A stretch of 64,000 nt of DNA from Biomphalaria glabrata (lineage: Eukaryota > Mollusca > Gastropoda > Planorbidae): NCBI RefSeq assembly GCF_947242115.1, contig NC_074713.1:27743749-27807748 (forward strand). The letters run 5' to 3'. The position numbers and the translations under genes were made by a program. This document shows, piece after piece, positions 35,756 through 48,900 of the stretch. The notes under the pieces were generated by a model. It saw only the letters and a list, made by a program, of their open reading frames with translations, was not told the origin of the DNA and ran no database searches. The number at the start of each line of letters is the position of its first letter. The stretch's first letter is position 1.

Positions 35756-37394
35756 TACGAGGGTTTGATTTGTGATAGGGCAAAGAAATTGTGATTATTC
35801 AATATTTACAACAGCTTTTTATTAAATTAATAATTTTTTACCATCTGAACTGTGAATGGACCTTGTTTTTAATGTCTTAACTGTATAAAATTTAGCTCTT
35901 GATATATGAAAGGGTAATTATGGGAGAGAGATTATGGGCATGAACTAAATTGTGCTGATGTGCCAAAACCCAAAGTATCAAATATCTAAAACCACACACA
36001 GAGCAGCTTGTAAGTTTCCATCATACTCTAGCAATAAAAAAAGAAAAAACTTTGTTGAGTACCAGTCCCAAAAGCCTATATTATAGGTCTAAGCACACCC
36101 GTACGTTCTTTCAGTTTAAAAACAAAATTAGGAGGGGAAAAAAGCAAATAAATAAATTGTGAGACAAAAAGAAAAAACAGATTGATTTTTTATTTGAAAT
36201 AATTTTAAATGAGCGATGTGCACGCTTTGGTTAAAGCTGGAATCTGGAACTGCTTATATTTTGTAATATAAATAAATTTATAAGAAAACTGAGAAAAGAA
36301 AACAAGGAAGACCAGATAAAAAGTTATGACACAAATACATGAAGGCCTATTGCCTTGGTAGACCCAGTGGCATAGCAATTAAGGTAGGCCTATACTCGTG
36401 GGCCCAGATACAATAATATGGACAGTGGTCTATCCTGCATTGTGCTATAATAGCTTGTTCAGTTCTGGGCAGCCACCACCACAGAGGAGACTCTCAAGGC
36501 TTTTGGCTATATTATGTCATCTTTTAAATTAATATATTTTTTTTTACAATCTATTCTATCCTGTAGATCTAGATCAAATGCAAATTTTGATACCAAGGTT
36601 GAAATAAAAGACCAACATTTTGCTACAAAATAGCTAAATTGGCTGCAAGCAATACGCATTTACTTAGATATAGACTCTAATATAAGAGTTACTCAGTTAG
36701 TCGCACAGAGTTAGAGAGACCTACGGGTAGTCTATGGCTATGCCGTTTATGGTTAGTAGTCTATTCAACTATTGTACATCCAGCTACGATGTACGACTAA
36801 CTTGACGTACGCTAGGATTTAACCCAGTACTTACACTGACTCCTGAGTAGCCCTACAGTCAGTGTTAAAAAATCGCCTACAAAATAAAATATAATATTAT
36901 TATAAGTATGATAATTAATGATATCTAATATAAACTTATAGTCACATAGTCATTTAGATCTAGACCTCTAACCTCTATTGAGTCTATTCTATAATAATAA
37001 TGAATAATAGTTTGGATAGATTCCGATAGAATTGATAGATCTATCTGCCAGGAGTGTAAATACCGACGCTCAATGCGGATATTGCCTAGTGCCCTTAGCC
37101 TTAGATTTTTAGATTAGTAGATCTAAATAAAATATCAGATTAGTAGATCTAAATAAAATACTATATAGATCTATCGAATATCTCTTAACTAGTCTTAACA
37201 CCCGACTTTTGACTAAGAGTCTATATAGTAAATAATAGTACTATCATATGACTATGACTATAGTACTATACTACTGACTATACCTATACTATAGAGTATA
37301 GTCATAGACTCTATTTCTATATATCTATATAATTATAATGCCATTTACATTTATGGTAATATATAGATCTAGATCTTGACGTCTATTTGTTAAA
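35756..37394. other. Intergenic AT-rich region with transposon scraps
   Basis: No gene is supported. Contents are a fragment at 36410-36490 matching 24750-24820 (GACAGTGGTCTATCCTGCAT), a CCAGTGGCATAGC end at 36364, a 27-bp direct repeat (GATTAGTAGATCTAAATAAA) at about 37112 and 37139, and dense ATAGATCTA/CTATAGT tracts from 36950 to 37390. Confidence 0.6.
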
Positions 37395-38890
37395 TTGTTA
37401 TATATAGTTACAATCCGTGCGGCCACACTTCTCTATGGTAGATCCACAACAGATATGATCTTCTCCCTGCGACAGCTACAAGAGAAAAGCAGAGAACAAA
37501 GGCAGCCCCTCTTTATAGCTTTTATTGACTTGACCAAGGCGTTTGACTTTGTCAGCAGAACCCGCTTGTTTGCCGTATTAGAGAGAATCGGCTGTCCAAA
37601 CAAGCTACGGAAACTAGTGTCAGCTTTTCATGAAAACATGCAGGGCACCGTACAGTTTGACAGCTCCGCCTCTAGGCCATTCTCCATCAAGAGGGGAGTA
37701 AAACAAGGATGTGTTCTGGCTCCAACACTATTCGGCATCTTCTTTTCAGTTGTACTCATCAGCGCATTCAAATCCCTGGAAGATGGAATATATATCCACA
37801 GTAGATCCGATGGAAAGCTATTTAATCTGGCACGCCTTAAAGCCAAAACGAAGAGATGGCATATTCTTGATTAGAGAACTGCTGTTCGCAGACGATGCCG
37901 CACTAATATCTCATTCACAAGAAGGATTACAGGGGCTTGTGAATGCAATGGCAGCTGCTTGTCAAGAGTTTGGCCTCACAATTAGCCTCTCCAAGACTGA
38001 AATCATGGCACAAGATGTTGCAGAAATACCAGTGATACACATTGGAAATCACACACTTGCGGTGGTGCAGGAATTCACATACTTGGGAACAACAATAGCC
38101 AGCAACCTAAACTTAGACACTGAGTTGACCAAAAGAATAGCGAAGGCTTCTGCAGCAATGGCAAAACTCTCTAATCGTGTGTGGGAAAATTGACCAAGAC
38201 AGCAAAAATCCTTGTCTACAATGCCTGCATTCTGAGCACACTTCTCTATGGCAGTGAGAGCTGGGCAACTTACATGCATCAAGAGCACAGATTAAATAGC
38301 TTCCACCTACGCTGCCTGCGACGCATACTGTGCATCTCCTGGAGGGATCGTGTCACCAACCAGGAAGTTTTGACATGCGCCAACATACACAGCATCTATG
38401 CTCTCATTCAACAGAGAAGACTACGCTGGCTCGGTCATGTCACTCGCATGCCAGATGGAAGAATCCCTAAAGACATCCTGTACGCTGAGCTAGCAGAGGG
38501 AGCCAGACCCAAGCGCCGCCCAAGACTATCTTACAGAGATGTCTGCAAGCGAGACATGAGAGCCATGGGCATCGACCAAAGTATGTGGGAGGAGATAGCC
38601 CAAGACCGGACAGCATGGAGACAGAGTGTACGTGATGGTACGAACTTTGCTGAATGCAAAAGAAATGAAGCTGCATCGGTCAAGAGAAAGAAAAAGAAAG
38701 CTTCCCTGTCAGTGAGCCCTAGGACAGATGAATATAAATGCTCGAACTGTGGCAAACTCTACCGATCCAGAATTGGCTTGATCAGCCACTCCAGATTCTG
38801 CCCCGTCTCAAGACGTAACCAAAGCCAGTGACTCATCTGGGTGCATCCATTGTCTTACGAGACAGAAGGAGCCATATATATATAGTTATA
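37395..38890 (+). mobile_element. LINE family A, reverse transcriptase to C-terminal finger
   Basis: The frame at 37395-37874 has RSTTDMIFSLRQLQEKSREQ, motif A AFIDLTKAFDFV and motif B GVKQGCVLAPTLFG. Motif C LLFADDAALIS lies in a second frame from about 37870, followed by GLTISLSKTEIMAQ and FTYLGTTIASNLNLD. A third frame from 38181 gives LLYGSESWATY, HLRCLRRILCISWRDRVTNQ, RRLRWLGHVTRMPDGRIPKD and a Cys2-His-Cys tail YKCSNCGKLYRSRIGLISHS. Two frame changes and a missing 5' end make it dead. The 5' junction near 37410 reads ATLLYGRSTTD, which looks rearranged. Confidence 0.92.
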
Positions 38891-39079
38891 TAATTATATA
38901 GAATATCATTCTGTAGTATTAAATCTAGACTATAGTGATATTCTATTCTAGATCTTATATTATATTTATATAAGGATCTAGATTCTAGATAATAAAATTT
39001 ATTGTCACATTCCTAGATTTTATATATATTTAATATATTATATATTTATATATAATATAGGTATAGTATCTTCTTTTTC

Positions 39080-39440
39080 TTAAACTGTCAGGTAGAGTTG
39101 AGCCTTCAGCTCTTGGAACTCTAGGCCAGCAAAAGTGAACAAGAGCTACCTCTCACCGGCCTGAATGAGAACAGTGTAAACTGTTCTGTCTGACGGGTGG
39201 GTCAGACTCGCGGCAAGAGACCGCATACACTAAGACCCCGCCATTTTCCTTTTCTATACCAGGCTAACTGTCCAGGACACGCAATTTATGTAACGGCCCC
39301 TTGAGGAACAGCGCCTGGATTGTGACAAGGTTGTGGGAGCTTTTTTACAACTCCGCTCAGTGCAATGAGGATGCTCTTGCACCCCTTTAGGCACCCCACA
39401 GGAGTCTTATTTTGCTACCCTTTAGCCTAATCATTTCCTC
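39080..39440 (+). repeat. GC-richer dispersed repeat after LINE A
   Basis: The block contains GAGTTGAGCCTTCAGCTCTT, GGAACTCTAGGCCAGCAAAA, AGACTCGCGGCAAGAGACCG and GGAGCTTTTTTACAACTCCG. Its first part is related to 33980-34040. Its last part (39340-39400) matches 24425-24485 in reverse complement. Probably the 3' UTR of one of the LINE families; no coding is seen. Confidence 0.6.
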
Positions 39441-39639
39441 TAATATAACAATTAACATGATCACAAACTTCATAAAGTAAAAGGCTGTTTGTAACAGTGA
39501 GTTACAATTCTATAATCTAGTCACAACTCACTATTATAGTGATTAGTCTACTCAAATATATCTCAAGAGGTACTAAGAATTATGTATTTGTAATAGTATT
39601 AGTAATATAAATTCAGAGGACAGATGTAGATTTCGAAAA

Positions 39640-39775
39640 GAAAATCTTATCGACCACCGGCGTCCAATTATGGTTATGCTTGCCCTAGATGTGGCAAATA
39701 TGTAGGTCACAGCCACAGGAAATACTGCATTCCTCATTAATCTTCAGACTCGAAGACAAGCCTTATTATTAGTAT
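39640..39775 (+). mobile_element. LINE family A, 3' end fragment
   Basis: It encodes CPRCGKYVGHSHRKYCIPH and ends with TCGAAGACAAGCCTTATTAT, the same finger and tail as 14370-14490. It lies 195 bp upstream of the SELENON start codon, so it may form part of that gene's promoter or 5' UTR. Confidence 0.75.
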
Positions 39776-39970
39776 TATAAATTATTTATTACTTACATCC
39801 AGCTAACATGTTTTAACTTTGTTTTTCTGTTATCTTTTGCAGCTCACTTAATTTTTTAGCAACCAACCAATGGAATTCTTTATATATATAATAAACAATT
39901 ATCTGCTTAAAAAAAAGACAATTAATGAATGCAGATGACATTATTAGACTAGTAGTTATGTGATTTTGAC

Positions 39971-42900
39971 ATGGTTCCTTCGAAATATCTGACAGGGGAT
40001 AAAAGCACACAAAAGTCCATCTTGAGGAAGAATGACGCTAACCAAGATAGAGGACTATTACAAAATAAAGAGAAGAAATTTCACAAATGGTTGTACTGGT
40101 ATACTCCCATAATTCTAAGCATCCTGTCTATAATAGCTTCATGGGCATATTTAAAATTGAACTCCTATGGCTCTGAGAAGTCAGTCTCAATGTACACAGA
40201 ACTATATGGCTGGAAAGTGGTGGATTTGTTTCACACCCATGATAAAGATGGAGACTTTTATCTCAGCATTGAGGAAGCCGTTCCTCTTCTGTTACAAATA
40301 CTTTCAGAGGTATGCGAAATAAATTTAAAAAAATAAGCATAATTACTATAATTAAAGATCTAAAAGCCATACAATATCACAAACAATTATAAATTTTGAA
40401 ATAGTTTACTTTTGGATGTTAAGGTGAAATTTAAACTTAGTCAGAGCATGCCACACTGCTGGTGCCATGTTGGATATGTTTATTAATAGGGTATGGACAA
40501 ACAGAGAAATGAAACACCCACCCACCTCCATTTTGCACTACCATAATATTGGGTACATAACCATTCTCTACACTCTTTCATTGGCAATCCTTTTCTGTTA
40601 AGGGTGATACACAGTAAGAATTAGATCTTAAAGGAATCTCAAGGAATGAGAATGAAATGCCAAAAGAGTCCAACAAAGAATTCAAATAAAGTTCTCTCAT
40701 TTCTGACTTTTTCTACTGGTCAGTGGTCTTAAATGCCTTGCCTTAACTCTTGATATCGGCAGTAGCCAGAATCTCATCATTTTGATTTCTTATATTCTGA
40801 CATTCCGTCAGGATTGAAGATTATTATGTTTTAGCCCATTCCTCTTGCACGATGGCAGGGGATAGCAGTGGGCAGGGTTTGAATCCGGGACCATCAAGTT
40901 GACAGTTTTCTTGTAACTTGTAGTGCTGGATGTTAAAGTAAAGCTGACTTTTGTAGTCACAGTTTTACAGGGTGATCAACAGTTTTAATTCAGCACTGTC
41001 TGGCAGTGTGGTTTGCATTAGGAATGGATTTGCATTTGTCTAGGTCTTATCTCTGCCTGCTGTCATCCCCTTACTCAAGTGAATGTTAAGTCATGTGTTT
41101 TTATAGGGAAATGTCACAGAATCAACAGATGCTCAACCAAATGAAGATGTGGTTACACTGGTAGCAAGATTTTCACCTCTCAATATTTCAACCATGATGA
41201 GGGACTGGAATGAAGATGTAAGAATGACATGAACACAATTTTAGTGTTGAAGTTAAGGCTAAAAAAAATGTTTTATGTAAGCACATATAAGAGATAATTT
41301 GCATTTCTATTCATTTAATTTTTTTCCCTCGTTCTCTTTTGGAACCCAACTTTTATTTACTTTGTACAATAAAATACTTTTTCTGAGGTTTACACACATT
41401 GTAAAAAAAAAGGTGAAATTTAATTTTTATTTGTTCTAAGATTGGTACTAATGAGTCTTTTAGTGGCCTCTTTCATTGGACTTCTCCTGCTATTCCTGAG
41501 AAAGTATTTGGGGTTTCAAGGTTTAAAGCATATATAAGAGATAATTTGCATTTCTATTCATTTATGTTTTTTCCCTCGTTCTCTTTTGGAATCCAACTTT
41601 TATTTACTTTGTACAATAAAATACTTTTTCTTATGTTTACATACATTGTAAAAAAAAAGGTGAAATTTAATTTTTATTTGTTCTAAGATTGGTACTAATG
41701 AGTCTTTTAGTGGCCTCTTTCATTGGACTTCTCCTGCTATTCCTGAGAAAGTATTTGGGGTTTCAAGGTTTAAAGATTTGTTGCCAGATAATCTCAGAGA
41801 CATTCCTCCACCAGGCAAGTCAGGTTTCAAATTATCATTTTTATAAACTACAAATTACATAGAAACATTAAATAATTGCATTATTTGGAGCAGAGAGCCT
41901 GAGAGAGAGACATGTAGCTATATTTACTTCACATTTGTTAACTGTTGACAGCAACACTATTTTATAAATATGAATGCAATAAAAAAGGTTATAGAAATAT
42001 ATCAATATATAGCCCTATATTTTTGTGTGTGTTTAATTATTGATGTCAAGATTTTGTGCTGATACTTTTTGCTAAATGTAATTTTTTTAAAATTATAGTT
42101 TCTTATTGTCTTTTTAAAAAAAATAATTTTTATTCCAAATACATGTTCATTTCTTTTTTAATCCATAGGTACCCTCTACTCCATTGTTGATATGGGATCA
42201 GGTCATGTCCAAGATTTATCCAGTAATCGTTTTTACCCCCCAAAAGCGCAGAAAAAAGGAAAGTTTCTGTATCTTTTGTTTTCAATGCTTCAAGAATATC
42301 CTTTCTTGGTAACGAGGTTTGACCCCCAGGGAGCCATGGGGTGTGTCCGAGCAGTTAGTGATGAATATTTGGAAGTTATTTTCAGGTAATAATTTTGATT
42401 GGTCTTATCTGTGTGTGTTTTTTTAAATAGAAAGATTAAAGGATAATATTGTTACCCAATGTTTTTATAGTTTATTAATTTGTGAAAAATAAAACATAGT
42501 TGCTGTACAGTAGAGCAATAAAAGAAAAAGATTTACTTAACTCTTTCATTGCGGCGTTACTCTCAGCGAGTAACTTTGCTAACGCTGGTGAATGCGGCGT
42601 TTCTCTCAGCGAGTAACTTGATTAATAATATTTATTTCACTATCTTTTTTATGTCAAACTTTTTATTTCTCTCTTTTGTTTTTAACTTCCTGTATGTGGG
42701 AGTAATTGTTCTTTTTTTTGATAGTAAATTCAATGCAGTACCAACATGTTTAAAAAAAATAGACTATATTATGTTAATGGTTCCTCTTTTTTAGTTTATT
42801 TCCCGGAACCCAAAAAATATAAATAATACAATTTCTTAGTGCATTTGTTCATCTTTTATGAAATTTAAAGTGATTAAATAGGTTTAGTATTATGATTTTT

Positions 42901-45900
42901 TAAATATTTATAGATTAAATGTTTAATTTAAAGGTTAAATCTTTCAGTATATCGAATTTTTAATGAATTTTAAAAATATTTTCTTTTTCCGTACTCAGTT
43001 TAAAATTAATGAAATAAAATTTTGTTTGAATAATTTATGTGATTTACTATACTTTTGTAGCCCATTAATTTTCCTTTAAAGTAAAATCAATTTTATTAGA
43101 TTATTTTATAAAATAAAAAAGTTATACTTGTTTTAGTAACTCAACCCCCTTTGAAAATTTGTGTTCGTTCCGGAAAACTCCATTTTTTCGATCAAAAAAA
43201 TTTGCACTGAAAGAGTTAAGTACTTACGGCTCCTAAGGCTTACAAAATAAGGTTCCTGTGTTTCTATAACAAAAATTATATGACATTGTTATAATCTTTC
43301 TTAGCAAAACCTTTACTCTTATCAAATGTTAGCTACCTCAGTAGAGCTGAATGAAGCAGTTAACATTTTAATATCCACATTTTTAACGATTTACCATCAG
43401 TATTCAAACCAGGATTCACAATTCCACAGTTAAAAAAAAACATCCTTCCTTGCTAATATGAAAACCTTGAAAGAAATTTACTTTATCAGCCTTAAATCTT
43501 GGTAAAAGTCAACTTTACTGTCCATTAATGTTAATTGACAGAAATAACAGTAAACATGACTTTTGTTTTTCTCAGAATGCACATAGAATTCCAGCTCAAT
43601 GATCCCCCAAGTTTGCCCTTTTGGTTCACACCAGGCCAGTTTACAGGTCGCTTGACTGTATCTAGAGATCTGACCAAAGTTTTGTTTTTCAACTTGTTTG
43701 TTCCAAATAATCAAAAAGTAAATGTGGGTAAGGAAAAAAAATAAATTTAAATTTCATGTAAAAGTCATTGTAAATAAACACATTTAATATCAGTTCTTAT
43801 CAGTGAAAAGAGATTAAAAAAAATATATGTTCCAAATTTGTGAAGCCTTGCTAAAATTTTAGTTCTTTTAAATGTGTTCCTTGTTAGAAATAAATATCTT
43901 AGGCCAAACACATTTTGTTAATTGTTAATAAATTAGTATATTTACATTATATTTTTTAACTAAATATTTCTTGTGTATATTGTAATGAAAATGCTTACAA
44001 GTTTTAATGCTCCTGTTGACCATAAAGGGATAATGGACTTCCAATATATATATGATTATCATTTCTGTTGGATGCAATCTTGATACACAATTGGCATTGT
44101 CTTTCTTGCATGTTGTCCTCAAAATGAGCACAGTCGAACTTAAAATGCTCATTTTCTTAATTTAAAATACAAATAGTCAATTTTATGATTTCATTTATTG
44201 TATTTATATTCCTGCTTTTTAGATATGGAGTGGCTCACTGATAAAAATGACCCTGAAGTCATGGAGGTAGATATTGGTTTCATGCCCAAAATGGAAATTA
44301 GAAGTGTTGGGTATTCTCATAAACCTAATTCTGATGGACAGGTGTGTATGTAGACCAATATGTAGGTGTATTCACTGGTTAACTGATATGTATTCCAGGG
44401 CTTGTAAACTTTTTTAAAGATGTCTAACTATTTCTTTAGCTATTTGGTTTTTTATAACCTTATCAAATCACTTAGATGCTTTACTGACTATGAAATTTTC
44501 ACAACGAAATTTAAATGAAGCTATATAATGGAAACAGTAATTTCATATAATATACAGATTTTGTTAATACATGTTTTTGTTTGAATCAATCTGCTAAAAT
44601 TGTGAAATATGAATAACTCATTTAAAATTTACTTTACAATCACAGTAATCAATTATCAGTTGTTGTTTTTTTGTTATGTTTATACTGTGTATAGGAAAAC
44701 AATGACTTTGAAAATACAACTATTGTTTGGCAAAAAGAAATTACTTATGAAGAGGCAAAAGATACTTTGGATGTGAGATTTTTTCCATTCAAAAAGGTAA
44801 TTTTATTTGAATCATTTCACACTTTCATCAGTCTCTTTGAGCAAACACTCCAAAATTATGAAATATAATGGCTTAGTCCAATGATGCTAAACCTTATTCG
44901 GTCAGTGGGCCACTTTAATTTCCGACAATCGTCTTGGGAGCCACATCAACAAAACAGTTAAAAAAAACAACAACAGGAAATAGACAATGAATCATTTATA
45001 GGCCTAATAGAAACTAGTGACTTAAGTACTTACGTACTTACAATGATTCATGAAAGTTTATCCTACACCAACTTTATAATATCCGGCTGCATAGATGAGA
45101 TGCCGAGTTGGAGCCCTTGCAAGGATTATGTAGTATGTCATCCGACTCATCACTGAAAAGGTTTGTTCTCACATATAAGTAATTATTGTTATTATCCTTA
45201 GTGCTTGTTTGAGGAGATTTAGAAATGTTTCTGCAAGCTACACAGAGTAGAAATCCACTATCTAAATCACTTAAATTTGGGAAGCAGCAATATTTAGCTT
45301 TGTAAGTTAATCAGTTCCAGTTGCAGCTCTGTCTGGGCACTTGACTCTATGGCCGCAGATGGATTTTCAAAACGAAGAACTTTATTTAATCTGAACACGA
45401 CCATCATCACATGGTCCAGGCTGAACACCTTACCACTTAGATTTTGTTGGTGAATATTTCAATGAAACCACAGAGGCCTGGTTCCATTTGACTGAACAAG
45501 TTTTCTATTATCTCTTGCTGTCAAACATACTTGTTGCACTGTCAGTCGTCACTCCCACTAATTTCTCCCAAGCAAGAGAAAGATCCTCTGTGGTGGTTGA
45601 AACTTCTTTGACAGGACTTTGCTAGTGGTGGTCCCATGCGTGCTCCTCATAGCTACTAACTTCTCTGATTTCAAAACTGCTGTTTTTTTTACCGCGAATA
45701 AATACCAAGATTTGGAGCGATATCAGATATGTTTGTAGACTCATCAGCGGCAATTAAAAACATTTCGAAAACTGCTTTGTCTGTTATATTTGAATGGAGA
45801 TATCTACCCATATCTTTCTCTCGCCTTGTATTGTCAAGAGAAAAGTTGACAACTCAACTGGATTCTTTTTTTTCAGAACATAGTTCTTCCATCATTACTA

Positions 45901-48900
45901 GAAAACACTTTTTTTATGCATTTGCTGTCGGAAATTTTTTTTCGTATATATATCAATCCTTTTTTCTAGGTGAAATCGCGTCTGAAACCAAAAATGCCGC
46001 CTTATTTATTTATGATTTTGATTTCACAAAGCTGTTTATGTTCTTTTAAAGAGCCACTCCATCTTTATAAAACAAAATATTATTATCGGTACCAATCCAT
46101 TTACCCCAACGTAGAAAAGATACTTTTTTCCTCAAACTTTTTTTTTATAATAATAATAATAATAATAATAATACTAATCTTTATTATCTGTATGGAAATT
46201 TGTCTTACAATTTGTGCATTACACCAAACAAAAAACATAACTATAAGAAACCAAAGTGTACATTCACACCAGACTCACTTATGAGGGGATTTTCTACACT
46301 TTTTGTCAACGTTTTGGCGGACCAGATGGAGCCATGTTGCGGGCCAGATGTGGACAGCAGGCCATATTTTGGGCATTACTGGCTTAGTCAATTTATAGAA
46401 TTAGAAGTATAATACCTTAGTCAATTCATAGAAGTAGAAATATAATAGCTTAGTCAATTCATAGAAGTAGAAATATAATAGCTTAGTCAATAGGGTTTCT
46501 TGCTGAACATAAAAATTATATATGTGTCAGACGCGAATAGCCCAATATTCTCTATAGAAGAAGTTACGAAGGCTATATAAAATACAACCACAGACCTATA
46601 TATACTACAATAAATATAGGTTTTTGATTTCTAGTTACGATTTATTTAGGTAGGTGCTGTTTTACTATTACATACCAAGTATTAGAGTTTAGAAAAACCC
46701 AGGTTTGTTTCTAGTGCAACGCTATTAGCTAACTCCGCATATCATCTCTCCATTATTATATTTAGATCTATAATCTAATTCTAGTCTAGATCTATATATA
46801 AAAATCGAATAGATCTAGTAATAGTATAGATTCTATCTTGAGACTAGATTGCAGAGTCTAGCCTATGCTATGCCTATAGTCAGTTTTTATTAGAAAACTG
46901 TCTAGATATTAATAAAGACTAAAGTTTTTTTAATTATTAGATTATTAGATATAGACATAGGACATAGATTTAATAATACTGTAATATGTGTACTATACTC
47001 TAAACTTAATCTACTAGACTAGAGATCTATCTATAGATCTATCTATAATCTAGTCAACCTAGATCTATACAATATTCATTATAATACTTCTACTTATAAT
47101 GACTTATTTAATAAGTTAGTACTTAGACTTAGATCTATTATAGTTTATTTTAATAGATTTACTTTTCAATGCATAGACCTAATAATAAATTGCGAATGAT
47201 GTCTATAATGACTGATTATTTTAATTTTTTTTATAGTAATAGGCCTACTAGATCTAGGTCTAGATCTACTTAAATCTAGTCTAAAATAATGACTGTCTAA
47301 GACTCTAGATGATTGAGAAGTTCACATATAGGTGTAGTTAATAATATGGCATGTCACTGAAAGTATATAAAGTGCTTTTTTTTTTTGTAAAAAATAAAAA
47401 ATAGGTGCCGGTACTCAGTGATAGATTGCCTAACTTTCAACTAATAATAAATTAACAATTAACATTGAATTACAAGAAAAGTAATCATTTTTCCAGACAT
47501 TGAAAAAAGGTGCCGGTACCCTGTACCGGTGCGTACCGTCACAAAAATATATGTATATCTCAATCTTCTTTCATTAATTTTTTTTTTGCGGGGTTATTGC
47601 TACTTAATACATTGATACCTGATCGATTTAAATAGGCCTAAGTATACAAGCAGGATTTTGAGCATTGGGTAAATTTATTTTTTAAATACAAAGTTTTATG
47701 GAAGAGTTCTTTGAAGTTTGTAACTTCTTAAATTCAGGCTAAAAATATCGAAGCTACATTTTTACACTCATTTCTAAACAATTAGAAGAGATGGACTGAC
47801 TCATAGTGTAGCTTGTGTACATCTGCAAAAACACAAACTCTTTTTGTAATCTTATCAGTTAGACTTTCAAAACTATTAAAAAAAAACTTAGTGATTATTT
47901 TTACTGTAGTACTCTATTATTATTCCTTTTTAGAATTAGGATATAAACAAAAATTTGCCATATGACTTTGTCTAACAGAAAAAAATGAAACTTACGTCTA
48001 TTTATAAAGTTAATTTTAGTTACCTAGTAATATAAAATATATTGAACTAACACGTACATTCATCATAATGCAGCCATGTGATTTTTCGCTTATGAACATA
48101 GCATTATTTAGGACCAATATTTTACAAAGGCTGCTTGGAGAAATCAGGTATACCCATTAGGAGAAAAACGACCCCTTTACACAAGAAAAATTTAAGAAAC
48201 TAGAACAGACACAAAATAGACAGTGACATTCATAACAAAATAATATTTAAAATTGATTAGAGTAACACCTTTTTAAGTAATCATTTCAAGTTTAAAATCA
48301 CTACAATTTTTTTCAACAATTATTTTGTGTATGAAATTGTGTATCGGAAAATGCCGGGTACTTGAAATAAGCTAGTCCTAAAAAAACAACACAGATCTTG
48401 GGTAAAATACTAATCAAATAAAGTACTGTAAATGTGTAGTTTTATGCGCTAGTTTCAGGTCTTTTCTTTTTATAGCCTCTATTGGGTTTGATCACAACTA
48501 CCCGTATTTTTGTGCAGAATTGTTTTCTCTATCAGGCACACTTAAAATTATAGCATAATAATGTCAGTTTAATTTAAAGAGAGAACTGAAAAATGCAAAG
48601 GGATATATAAAGAAAAAAGCCACTTCCAGCCCAATACTTTTTAATCAAAGAAACGAAACAGACTAGTCCAACAAACCCTATTCATAGAAGGAGAAATATA
48701 ATAGCTTAGTCAATTCATAGAAGTAGAAATATAATATCTTAATCAATTCTTAGAAGTAAAAATATAATTGCTTAGTCAATTCATAGAAGCAGTTTGGGTA
48801 TCTATTTTTTATAAATACTGAAACTTGAAATATATATAATGCTGACAAAAAGTGAAGTAAATAATTTAAAATGTTCATTTTTTTTTAATATAATTTTATT

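Larger units (their letters stand above)
46492..48679. mobile_element. Unclassified insertion with AGGGTTT inverted ends (2.2 kb)
   Basis: The ends are AGGGTTTCTTGCTGAAC and, in reverse complement, AGGGTTTGTTGGACTAG. Removing the element with one copy of a 2-bp AT repeat (46490-46491 and 48680-48681) restores the 33-bp minisatellite unit exactly. The interior is AT-rich with TAGATCTA tracts (46740-47300), a repeat shared with 57301-57390, and a LINE D scrap at 48187-48275. No transposase is seen. The superfamily is not assigned. Confidence 0.65.
44855..48800 (+). repeat. 33-bp minisatellite split by two transposons, SELENON intron 7
   Basis: A 33-bp unit starts GCTTAGTCAATTCATAG. It begins at 44871 (a partial copy with the preceding GAAATATAATG), then 46382, 46415, 46448, 46481, and after an insertion 48704, 48737 and 48770. 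The spacing is exactly 33 within each run. The gaps are filled by the elements at 44879-46381 and 46492-48679, so the array was about 8 units long before they arrived. Confidence 0.9.

Noticed and set aside
41441-41528. First copy of SELENON exon 3 as an extra coding exon
   Set aside because: It lacks the exon's 3' part and donor and would duplicate conserved residues, so it is treated as a partial exon copy.
46492-46500. AGGGTTT as a telomere-like insertion
   Set aside because: It is not repeated in tandem and is matched by an inverted copy at 48673-48679, which fits a transposon end instead.
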